The notes under the pieces were generated by a model. It had not been told where the DNA came from. It saw nothing but the letters and a program-made list of their open reading frames with translations, and did no database searches. From Tunicatimonas pelagia (GTDB lineage Bacteria; Bacteroidota; Bacteroidia; Cytophagales; Cyclobacteriaceae), in assembly GCF_030506325.1 (NCBI RefSeq), contig NZ_CP120683.1, positions 186,001 through 250,000 of the forward strand: DNA of 64,000 bases, given 5' to 3'. Positions 8,552-16,403 of this stretch are shown here, piece after piece. The translations under genes and the position numbers were made by a program. Numbering within the stretch: the stretch's first letter is position 1; each line of letters begins with the position of its first letter.

Positions 8552-9307
8552 TCAGCGATTTGCCAGGGTAGCCCGCACCTCACAATTACCCGTATGATCG
8601 TAACCCTGCTCGCGCTCCAAAGCGATCATAGCCTTGGGACGAAAGTTGGTAATAAATACTCGGCGACGCAGATCAGTACTATTCCCCCTACTGTAGTGGA
8701 GGGTGCCACCGTGGTGCAGAACGCATTCACCCGGCTGAAGTTCTACCGCTACTCCTTCTTCCTCAGTAGCTTGACATTCCAGGGCACCACCACCTTTGCC
8801 CGCTGGTTGGTGCGGGCGCACTGGCTGAAGATGGGAGCCCGGCACATACCACATACAACCATTGTCCAGTCTAGCTTTGTCTAAGGATACCCAACAGCTC
8901 ACCGCCCGCTTATCTGGCATATCAATCCAGTAGGCACAGTCCTAATGCCAGGGAGTTGGTGTATTAGAGAAAGGGGCTTTATCAATCAGCATATCAAAGT
9001 CCAGAGCCATATCGTCGCCCATCAATTGTTTGGCTAAAGCATCCGTTTTAAGGTGCAACGCCTTACTCAATAAATCCGGTAAAACACGGGAAGGTACTAT
9101 AATCTGAGTAATACGCTCAGTAGCCGTGGACGTATTATCATTGGTGTGACCACCTAAATCCGAACGATAACGGCTGGCGTCAATCCGGTTAGATAGAAAA
9201 TCTTCATAGAGGTTTTGATAATAAATTACCTCTTCATCGGTAAGGAGATTCGAGATTTTCAGATAACCGTTTTCCTCAAAGAATTGGCGTTGCTCAGGAG
9301 TAATCAT
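8552..9307 (-). pseudogene. Phytanoyl-CoA dioxygenase family gene with in-frame amber stop
   Basis: Two same-frame coding segments (9307-8942 and 8941-8552) are separated only by one TAG codon at 8944-8942. Together they read as one Fe(II)/2-oxoglutarate dioxygenase of about 250 residues starting MITPEQRQFFEENGYLKI. The stop follows TPTPWH and precedes DCAYWIDMPDKRA, exactly where family members have His-Gln-Asp, so a CAG-to-TAG change breaks the HxD iron-binding motif. The distal part keeps CWVSLD, PGSH, the second metal His (GGTLHYSRGNST) and the 2-oxoglutarate arginine region. No other damage is seen, so the lesion is recent or a sequencing error. It leads an operon with the SDR gene. Confidence 0.85.
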
Positions 9308-9379
9308 TAGGTTATGTTTAGGTTTATAACAAAAATAGGGAGTACGGGTGATTTGATAAGTAGGAAAATGGTTAGTGAG

Positions 9380-9600
9380 CCTTTTGCGCTACCCTTCGGG
9401 TGAACGACTGTTTTGCAAAAAGTAAGGTATCCCGCGCCCCGGCGAAGATCAGATCGCCGAAGCGACTGCACGCACCCGGCGTTGGGCGGGGTTTCCTTCT
9501 TACGATGTGGAAGATTCCACGCCACGGTGGCTGGAATTCACCGAGCGTCGGGCGCAAAGTATTATCCGGCAAGGCAATACGCGAAATTGTCGTACACCCC
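9380..9600. repeat. GC-rich intergenic element, possible interspersed repeat
   Basis: A sharply bounded GC-rich block in otherwise AT-rich DNA within the 608-bp gap 9308-9915. It contains CGGCGAAGATCAGATCGCCG, a near-palindrome, and ends in TTGTCGTACACCC. The core GTGTACGACA, read on the minus strand, also occurs at about 53490. Overlapping open frames on both strands lack any protein signature, so I treat it as a non-coding repeat. The rest of the gap, 9601-9915, shows nothing recognisable. Confidence 0.5.
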
Positions 9601-9915
9601 CACCCTTCCTCTGTTGGAAATTTATAGTATAAGTTTTGTGGTTTGTATTGTTAGTGCTCTGCCAAGCCTAAAACTTTGGGTAAATTTTAAATACTGACAG
9701 AGTACTATCTCTGTTTCTTAAGAAGCAAAGGTTCTAGATAATTTTATGTGGTTACAGAAAAAGATCGCTTTACTGGCTGTGGGAGACCTTCGAAGTTTCG
9801 ATCTCTGCTAAAAAGGCACTTCGTTACTCAAACCTTCTGAAGTCTTTTCCGATATTACCGACCGCCAACCACATAGATGCACTTAGAAGCCAACAGCACA
9901 AAAAATGGTGACAAA

Positions 9916-12138
9916 TTACGGCTGACGGCTAAACCCGATATCATCAACTACCAAAACTCCTGAAGTATTCTGATCAAATACCAGGGAAATTGCACGAAGC
10001 TGCTGGACATCAAAGGCAGAACTATCTGTTTGAAACGATTCCAGTGGAAAATAAAAAGTTTCGGGTTGCACCTCCCATTCGGTTCCGATCATTTCTCGGT
10101 CTAGCAAAGCTAGTTTGGTGAAGCGGGTTTTAAGTCGGGGCGCAATAGGTTTAGTATCGCTAATACGCAACTGCGCGCTATGCCCATTTCGGTCGGTCAA
10201 CTTAATGGTAGCATCGGGCGGTAGCTCTTCCCGAGCTTCCTCATCAGGCTGTTGGCTTTCTTTCTGGTTCAGCCACTGAGGGTTCCCCGATGCTAAGGTA
10301 ATTACCATACTACCTAAACTATCTACATCTACTGAATCAGAAAACACCACCTTAAAGGAAGCCAGAGAGTCAGCATTAATGTCCTCTCCGTAATTCCAAC
10401 CTAGTATTACTACATTATTTTCCTGACTGCCTTGGTCGCGGGTGCCCAGGTTTTCTTCCCGCCAAGTGGTCAAATTTTTTGCTTGAATAACTCCTTTATT
10501 GCCGGCTGTCGTCAAATTAATATCTTCTTCAAAATCCACCAAAATATCGGTCTGAGCACTCTGAAAGTGGGTGAGATAATAATTATCCGGAAGCCAGTCG
10601 CGCGCGGCAGCTATGTTTTTAAACAGGGGAAGGTATTGTTGATTTTGGTGTAGCGTTGCTTCAGCAAAAGCAGTGATGAACACCTGGGTGGCTTGCTGTT
10701 GCTCTTTACCCGATAGCAGGGGCGCGGTATTAAGTAGCCAGGCCATCGTTCCGCCAAAGTCAGTTCTTCCCCAGGTGGTATTAAACTGTCCGTGGTTGGC
10801 CCGGTGCAGATAAACTCCGGCCTTAAACGCTTTACTATCCAGGCTAAAAATCAGGCGACGGTAGGGTCGCATTCCCCAAAAGCTTACCTCGTCTGAGTCG
10901 TAGGAGCCTTGCAACGACAGATAACTAATGTCTTTTAGCGTGATTTGGCGATTGTAGCGATAATCAGTAGGAGCTAAGGTAACTATCCCTTTTATTCCGA
11001 AATTGAAGTCGAAAACTTCTTGGGCATCGTCAGGGAAGCGGGGCAGCTGGTTGAAGGCCGCCGCAATAGAAACAGCTTCACCACCCCGAGAATGACCCAT
11101 CAGCAGCACCTTGTTCAAATCAGCTTTTCCGGCTAACGGATGCGTGGTCGTTTGATTCCAGCTTCGCCACTGTTCGAGGTGCTTGAGCAACAGCCATCCT
11201 CGTACCGGCATCTCTTTCCCCCGAAAATCCCCCGACCAGTGCCCATTAATAAAGTTCTCATCAACTGATACGGTGATAAAACCTCGCGAGGCTAATAGCT
11301 CACCCAAGTATCCGTAGCCATCATCCGAATAATCAAGCATGCTATGGTTGCCATGTACTACCAGAATAACCGGGAATGGCCCGGTACCTTCCGGCATATA
11401 CACCCGTCCGTTCAGTGGAAAATTCGCTACCCCAAACCCCCAGTAGCGTTCCCGCCACTTTTTCTTCTTCCCTTTCCAGTCGGGCAGCAACCGGGAAGCA
11501 TCTACTGTTTGAGTTTGGTAGACAACTCCTTCGGCATACTCTTGGCGTTGCTGATCGTGTCCGCTGCCGTAGGTAAACGTAATTACTTCATAGTTTCCTG
11601 GAGTGGTGGGATCAACCAACCCCTGGCTGCTTAGCGTAGCAACATTGGTTGAGGAAAAAAGCGGTGGCAGGTTTTCAGTAAAGGGATCGCGACCTTCTTG
11701 TTGTAGCCAGAAAAAGCTACCAGCCAAAAATACCAGGGTGACTGCGATACCCAACCAAGCCCAACTACTTTTAGGAGAGAGGGTGACTTGTTTAACGCTA
11801 AAATACAGCAGCATTGAAAATAGAATGGTTAGAAGTGCAGCAGGATAGAAGACCAAATCAGGCCAACGAAACGCGGTGAATTTCACCAGCACCAACGCAG
11901 CTATAGTTCCCAATACGGCAGCATTAAATTTCAACGGCAGTTTATTAACTAGCTTCCCTAATAGTCGAAAAAGAACATAAAACAGCCAAGCTGCCCCTGC
12001 CCCCAACGAAGCTCCAATAAGCATCATCAGTACCGGAGGAATAAACGTTTGAAAATGATAGCCCGCAGTGCCGGATACCACGGCGCATAAAATGAGAAAA
12101 AAAGGAAGCGGCGTGGCGGTAAAGAAGCGTTGACGCAT
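9916..12138 (-). CDS. Membrane-anchored alpha/beta hydrolase with C-terminal beta domain
   Basis: A 740-residue protein. Residues 12-145 hold about five hydrophobic segments. An alpha/beta hydrolase domain follows (about 225-500), with the oxyanion strand ILVVHGNHS (258-266) and nucleophile elbow GHSRGGE (Ser350). The C-terminal third (about 545-740) is beta-rich, starts FEEDINL and ends VVDDIGFSR, resembling a galactose-binding or carbohydrate-binding jelly roll. The hydrolase part is like bacterial chlorophyllase/PET-hydrolase-like esterases. It ends an operon-like leftward run after sufS-sufU, but the 24-bp gap may be coincidence. Substrate unknown. Confidence 0.8.
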   Translation of the reverse strand: MRQRFFTATPLPFFLILCAVVSGTAGYHFQTFIPPVLMMLIGASLGAGAAWLFYVLFRLLGKLVNKLPLKFNAAVLGTIAALVLVKFTAFRWPDLVFYPAALLTILFSMLLYFSVKQVTLSPKSSWAWLGIAVTLVFLAGSFFWLQQEGRDPFTENLPPLFSSTNVATLSSQGLVDPTTPGNYEVITFTYGSGHDQQRQEYAEGVVYQTQTVDASRLLPDWKGKKKKWRERYWGFGVANFPLNGRVYMPEGTGPFPVILVVHGNHSMLDYSDDGYGYLGELLASRGFITVSVDENFINGHWSGDFRGKEMPVRGWLLLKHLEQWRSWNQTTTHPLAGKADLNKVLLMGHSRGGEAVSIAAAFNQLPRFPDDAQEVFDFNFGIKGIVTLAPTDYRYNRQITLKDISYLSLQGSYDSDEVSFWGMRPYRRLIFSLDSKAFKAGVYLHRANHGQFNTTWGRTDFGGTMAWLLNTAPLLSGKEQQQATQVFITAFAEATLHQNQQYLPLFKNIAAARDWLPDNYYLTHFQSAQTDILVDFEEDINLTTAGNKGVIQAKNLTTWREENLGTRDQGSQENNVVILGWNYGEDINADSLASFKVVFSDSVDVDSLGSMVITLASGNPQWLNQKESQQPDEEAREELPPDATIKLTDRNGHSAQLRISDTKPIAPRLKTRFTKLALLDREMIGTEWEVQPETFYFPLESFQTDSSAFDVQQLRAISLVFDQNTSGVLVVDDIGFSRQP

Positions 12139-12162
12139 GATAGGCAGTTTTGCAAAGAATTT

Positions 12163-12591
12163 TTAATTGGTATTCGTACGCTCTTTAAAATAATCGAGCA
12201 GAGCTTTCCAGGGAAGCGTGATACAGTCCATTCGTCCTTCAAAGTGCTTTAGGGCAGCCAGTACGGCTAACTCATCGTCTGGCACTGGCTCATCTTGAGC
12301 TAAGGCTTGCAGAAATTGTTGGCAATAATCGGCCATCTCAGCGTCAGACATTCCCTCAATTCGCTGAAGCAATACTGAGGTGGAAGCCTGAGAAATAGCG
12401 CAGCCAATTCCCTGAAAGTAGCCTTGCTGATCCCCACTAATTTGAATATGGTATTTGTCCCCACAAAAGGGGTTGTAAGCTAGCACTTCGTGCCTATGCT
12501 TTTCAATACTTTGAAAATGATAGGGATTGCGCTGATGAGGCACAATCTTTTCTTTAAATAGTTGCCTGAGTTCTTCCTTAGTCATGTCCAA
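12163..12591 (-). CDS. sufU: SufU-like iron-sulfur cluster assembly protein
   Basis: A 142-residue NifU/IscU-fold protein. The three conserved cysteines lie in NPFCGD, GIGCAISQAS and RMDCITLPW, matching the SufU pattern NPxCGD / GCxIS / RxxCxxLxW. In characterised bacteria SufU is a zinc protein that accepts sulfur from SufS and activates it. Its start overlaps the end of the sufS-like gene by 10 bp, so the two are translationally coupled. The SufBCD scaffold genes are not in the window. Confidence 0.92.
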   Translation of the reverse strand: MDMTKEELRQLFKEKIVPHQRNPYHFQSIEKHRHEVLAYNPFCGDKYHIQISGDQQGYFQGIGCAISQASTSVLLQRIEGMSDAEMADYCQQFLQALAQDEPVPDDELAVLAALKHFEGRMDCITLPWKALLDYFKERTNTN

Positions 12592-13817
12592 AAAGATTTC
12601 ATTGCCTGCATTGAACCAACTAATTTATCAATATCGGACGGAGTATTATAAATGGACAGCGAAACGCGCACGGTAGCGGGTACACCCAAATGGTCTAACA
12701 GTGGCTGAGTGCAGTGTTGCCCCGCTCGTACCGCAATATGGTCTTCATTCAGAAAACTAGCAATATCGTGCGGATGCATTCCGTCCAGGCTAAATGACAG
12801 AAGGCTGCTGCTCAGAGCTGGGTTTCCGAGCAACGAAAGCCCTTCAACGCTAGCTAGCTTCTGGCGGGCATCGTTGGTAAGCTGGTGGAGTTGCTTCACA
12901 AGGCTCGTTCGATCTAGTGTTTCAATGAAGCGGATGGCTTCGGCCAAACCAATTACTCCGGCTACGTTGGGGGTACCTGCTTCCAGAAGATACGGATAGG
13001 ATAAGAACTCCGTCTCCTTCACGGTTACCGAACGGATAATTCCTCCGCCGTAGTTGTAGGGCTGTACCTGCCGATGGTAGCGTGGGTGCACGTATAAAAT
13101 TCCTACTCCGAACGATCCAAACATTTTATGAGCAGAACATACCATAAAATCACAATCCAAATTTGTGAGATCAATTGGGTAAAGGGCTGCACTTTGCGCT
13201 GCATCTACCAGTACCGGAACTTCTCGTTGGTGGGCCGCTGCGATAATTTTCTCAACGGGGTTGATGGTACCCAGGGTGTTGGAAATATGCACCACGGCCA
13301 CTATCGCGGTGCGAGCATCAATCAGCGTATCTAATTCGCTCAAATCAAGATCACCCAACTCGCTTACCGGAATTATGCGAAGCTCAGCACCATTAGCCTG
13401 ACACAGCATTTGCCAAGGAATAAGATTGGCATGGTGTTCCATTAGGCTCACCACTACATTATCGCCGGGTTTGAGCGTTGCTTCAATAATGGAGCGAGCG
13501 ACTATATTCACCGATTCGGTAGCTCCCTGCGTGAAGGCAATACAATTTTCTTGTGGAGCACGGAAAAATTTTGCCACCGCTGACCGAGCCGCTTCAAACT
13601 CTTGGGCAGCCCGAGCCGAAAGCCGATAGACTCCCCGACGGATGCTGGCATTCTCTCGCTGATGAAAGTTATTGACTCTATTGATGACCGACTGGGGTCG
13701 CTGAGTGGTAGCAGCATTATCCAAATAGACCAGTTCTGGGAATTCCGAGAAAATCGAAAACTGCTGTTTTATGTCAGTAGGATCGTTTAGTAACTTTTTG
13801 CTTTCTACCACAACCAA
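12582..13817 (-). CDS. sufS: Cysteine desulfurase, SufS type
   Basis: A 411-residue PLP-dependent group II cysteine desulfurase, supplying sulfur for Fe-S cluster synthesis. Diagnostic pieces are YLDNAATTQRP near residue 30, FTQGATESVNIVA, SLMEHHANLIPWQ, the PLP-binding lysine in CSAHKMFGSFGVGILY and the active-site cysteine in VRAGQHCTQPLLDHL. It is the first gene of the sufS-sufU pair. The N-terminal extension MVVVESKKLLNDP is slightly long but plausible. Confidence 0.96.
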   Translation of the reverse strand: MVVVESKKLLNDPTDIKQQFSIFSEFPELVYLDNAATTQRPQSVINRVNNFHQRENASIRRGVYRLSARAAQEFEAARSAVAKFFRAPQENCIAFTQGATESVNIVARSIIEATLKPGDNVVVSLMEHHANLIPWQMLCQANGAELRIIPVSELGDLDLSELDTLIDARTAIVAVVHISNTLGTINPVEKIIAAAHQREVPVLVDAAQSAALYPIDLTNLDCDFMVCSAHKMFGSFGVGILYVHPRYHRQVQPYNYGGGIIRSVTVKETEFLSYPYLLEAGTPNVAGVIGLAEAIRFIETLDRTSLVKQLHQLTNDARQKLASVEGLSLLGNPALSSSLLSFSLDGMHPHDIASFLNEDHIAVRAGQHCTQPLLDHLGVPATVRVSLSIYNTPSDIDKLVGSMQAMKSFWT

Positions 13818-13929
13818 TATTCTTTAATAACTGATGAGTAATGATTGATGAAGTTACTATTAGTCTCTAATCTTCCACCTTTTCCTTTCACTTCTCACCA
13901 TTCATCAATCATTAATTGTTATACATTAT

Positions 13930-14532
13930 TCATCGCACTTCTGCTTGGTGCTGAATAACAAACGTGATTAGCTCGGTGAGGTCAACTCCGGCTCGTTGGC
14001 TGGCATCTTGAATATCTTCCCGAGAAACCTGAGCAGCAAATGATTTATCTTTTAATCGCTTCTTCACACCTTTAGGCTGCATACCTTCGTAACCCGTAGG
14101 CCGCATTAGTGAGTAGGCATGAATGAGACCCGACAGTTCGTCGAAGGCATACAACATCTTATCCATCTTGCTTTTTGGCTCTACTCCGAAGTAGCTTGGC
14201 CCGTGGGAGGCAATTGCTCGGATTATGCTGGGAGCTACCTGTCGGTTTTCTAGTTCCTCAATAATTTTACGACAATGCTGGTCGGGCCACTGATCCCAAT
14301 CGGCATCGTGCAGTAGTCCAGCTACCTCCCACTTTTGTTGCTCTTCCGGAGACACGTTCTCTTTCTCCTCAGCCCACGCTCTCATTAGGGTACCAACTTG
14401 GCGCATATGCCGTTTCAAGCTATCATTCTTTATCCAGTCATTTAATAATTCCTCCGCCTCTGCTTTGCTAGGTACGTTGTTTTCATTAGCCGGATTACCA
14501 AACTCCGTTCGGTTAAGAGATAGTAGATTCAT
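13930..14532 (-). CDS. HD-domain phosphohydrolase
   Basis: A 200-residue cytoplasmic protein with an HD domain: His42 (KRHMRQVG) and the paired His75-Asp76 in GLLHDADWDQWPD are metal ligands, followed by IASHGPSYFG (a third ligand region) and YAFDELSGLIHAYSLMRP. These are the features of the small HDIG/HD hydrolases that act on nucleotides or signalling molecules. Upstream and downstream intergenic stretches carry loose 7-bp repeats. Substrate not predictable. Confidence 0.87.
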   Translation of the reverse strand: MNLLSLNRTEFGNPANENNVPSKAEAEELLNDWIKNDSLKRHMRQVGTLMRAWAEEKENVSPEEQQKWEVAGLLHDADWDQWPDQHCRKIIEELENRQVAPSIIRAIASHGPSYFGVEPKSKMDKMLYAFDELSGLIHAYSLMRPTGYEGMQPKGVKKRLKDKSFAAQVSREDIQDASQRAGVDLTELITFVIQHQAEVR

Positions 14533-14567
14533 AGAACAATAATTAATGGACGCTTAATCGTATGCAA

Positions 14568-14595
14568 TGGACTATCATCCGTGGACTGTGGACTA
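14568..14595. repeat. Heptanucleotide tandem repeat
   Basis: Four 7-bp units (TGGACTA, TCATCCG, TGGACTG, TGGACTA) occupy the 104-bp gap between the WD40 gene and the HD-domain gene. This is another locus of the intergenic heptamer family. Confidence 0.55.
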
Positions 14596-14636
14596 ATAAC
14601 CAATTAGACAATTTAACCGTTGAGTCATTTAGTCTT

Positions 14637-15725
14637 TCACTTCGGCTTTAGGTCTCGATTATTCAGTTGTTGATCGGCTATCTCGTGGTAATTGCCTCGT
14701 TGTTGAGTATTCGATAGCATCATGTACAGCGATAGCAAGCCACTATCCTCGTGGGAGGTAAGCAGCAATCGTCCGTCGGCGGAGAAGTCCAGGTACTCAG
14801 TGCGAGGAGCGGGTAATTCGTAGGCTAGTTGCCCGTCGTTTAATCGGTAAAATGAGATTTTTAGCTGATGTCCACCCGTAGTCAAATACTGTCCGTCGCC
14901 GGTAAAAGCTACTGCTTCTACCCGCAAAGGTTCTTTAAAAGCATGAAGCAGCTCACCCGTTTCAACGTTAAAAACCCGAGCGGTGCTATCGAAGCTTCCT
15001 GTGGCAATCATGGTTTCGTCAGGTGATATCCGGACAGACTTGACCGAAGCAGCATGATCGCCATAGCTACGGATTACTTTTTGTTGAGCTACGTCAACCA
15101 GTTTGGCAAAACCTGTGTAAACTGTTTTACCCGTTTCAGCATCGGGGGTCTGGATATTCCCCCCCACTAGCAGCAGAGAATCGTTTTTAGTAAAATGAAG
15201 GGAGTTGATGGTAGAACCAGTGTTGATTTTGCCCAGCATCTCGTAACTACTAGCATCCCAAAGAAAAGCATCGCCTGCTTCGGAACCAGTAGCTAATATC
15301 TGCCCATTATGCGACCAAGTGATTCCGTCTAATCCACTGTCGTGTTCCCAGCTAGCAAGCTCTTTTCCAGTATCCACATCCCAAATTCGGACATAATAAT
15401 CTTCTCCTCCGGTAGCAATTCGCTTACCATCGGGAGAAAAAACCACACACTCCACTTCTGATTCGTGAGCTGCTTCCCACAGTAATGCTCCGTCGGCAAT
15501 ACGCCATAGCATTACCTGATAACCAAACTTAGCACCAGATACGGCTAATCGGCCATCGGGAGAAATTTCGGCAGCTTCTACCGAACGAAGTACGGGTGAA
15601 TAGTCAGCCACTCGGTGCCAGAGCGGAATAATTTCGGGTTGTTCACTGTTATAAATATTGGTTTGCCCGTAGCCATACGCTGAGAGCAGAAGAAAAGCCG
15701 AGAAAATGAAATGAAAGTATTTCAC
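14637..15725 (-). CDS. Secreted WD40-repeat protein
   Basis: A 362-residue exported beta-propeller. Residues 1-20 are a signal peptide ending AYGQT. At least six WD40-like blades follow, each with a phrase of the type SPDGRLAVSGAKFG, FSPDGKRIATGGEDYYVRIWD, SHNGQILATGSEAGDAFLWD or SPDETMIATGSFDSTARVFN. Such proteins usually act as binding platforms; no catalytic domain is attached. It is a single gene with short gaps to the HD protein and CBS protein genes, and its partner is unknown. Confidence 0.88.
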   Translation of the reverse strand: MKYFHFIFSAFLLLSAYGYGQTNIYNSEQPEIIPLWHRVADYSPVLRSVEAAEISPDGRLAVSGAKFGYQVMLWRIADGALLWEAAHESEVECVVFSPDGKRIATGGEDYYVRIWDVDTGKELASWEHDSGLDGITWSHNGQILATGSEAGDAFLWDASSYEMLGKINTGSTINSLHFTKNDSLLLVGGNIQTPDAETGKTVYTGFAKLVDVAQQKVIRSYGDHAASVKSVRISPDETMIATGSFDSTARVFNVETGELLHAFKEPLRVEAVAFTGDGQYLTTGGHQLKISFYRLNDGQLAYELPAPRTEYLDFSADGRLLLTSHEDSGLLSLYMMLSNTQQRGNYHEIADQQLNNRDLKPK

Positions 15726-15817
15726 AGGTAAGAAGTTAGGTTAAACCAGTAAATTACGGATAATATTTATCCGAAAATAACCTTCTTCCTAAAAACATAA
15801 AACTTTGGAGGTTGCTT

Positions 15818-16282
15818 CTAGCGCCAGGTAGCGCTTTTTAGCTTTAAAACCGCCTTCATCACATCTTTTTGGCTTACTTGGCCGACCAGCTTTCCCTCCC
15901 TGAGTACGGGAAACCTTCGGATATGGCGATTCAGAAACATGTTGGCCGCTTCAAAAATATTGGTGTCAGCATTGATGCTCACCACTCTCGACGACATGTG
16001 ATCACGGACTTTACCCGAAAAAATGGGGAGATTATCGTACTTTCCCTTTACCACTTCCTTGAGGCAGTCACCCTCCGAGATTACTCCAATCAGTTCTCGT
16101 TGCTCGTTCACTACCGGTGCCCCGGATATCCGCTTTGCCAGCAGAGTACGAACAACTTCTTGGATTGTCTGGTCGGGAGTGAAGGTTATGAGATGAGTAG
16201 CCATGTAATCAGCCACCACTAGAGAGGGTAATTTTGGAACAGTCGCTGTATCTTGAGCAATGCCCCGGTAACTTTTAACCAT
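15818..16282 (-). CDS. CBS-domain pair protein
   Basis: A 154-residue cytoplasmic protein made of two tandem CBS domains (about residues 25-85 and 95-150). Typical phrases are VADYMATHLITFTPDQTIQEV, GAPVVNEQRELIGVISEGDCL, VRDHMSSRVVSINADTNIFEAA and RRFPVLREGKLVGQVSQKDVM. Stand-alone CBS pairs bind adenosine nucleotides and regulate partner enzymes or channels. No partner gene is adjacent; the next gene upstream encodes a sensor kinase. Confidence 0.92.
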   Translation of the reverse strand: MVKSYRGIAQDTATVPKLPSLVVADYMATHLITFTPDQTIQEVVRTLLAKRISGAPVVNEQRELIGVISEGDCLKEVVKGKYDNLPIFSGKVRDHMSSRVVSINADTNIFEAANMFLNRHIRRFPVLREGKLVGQVSQKDVMKAVLKLKSATWR

Positions 16283-16403
16283 AGTAGTTTAAGATTGTTG
16301 GTTACTTAATGTAGTGATTTATAACCAATTAAACAAACACGCAAATCTAAGCTAGCGACAGAAGAGGTTTCCGGGCATTTGAATATTCTCAGCGCACAGA
16401 TAG

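Noticed and set aside
8942-8944. TAG as a pyrrolysine or other recoded codon in the dioxygenase
   Set aside because: Pyrrolysine systems are not expected in this lineage, no pyl genes are seen, and family members have Gln here. A nonsense change is simpler.
9307-9697. Open frames of 66-94 codons on both strands in the GC-rich block
   Set aside because: They overlap one another in several frames, share no family feature, and arise from the high GC content which makes stops rare. I keep only the DNA element.
13831-13929. Inverted repeat AATGATTGATGA / TCATCAATCATT between sufS and the HD gene as a terminator
   Set aside because: The arms are about 45 bp apart, AT-rich and without a T tract after a stable stem; it may be only another form of the loose repeats.
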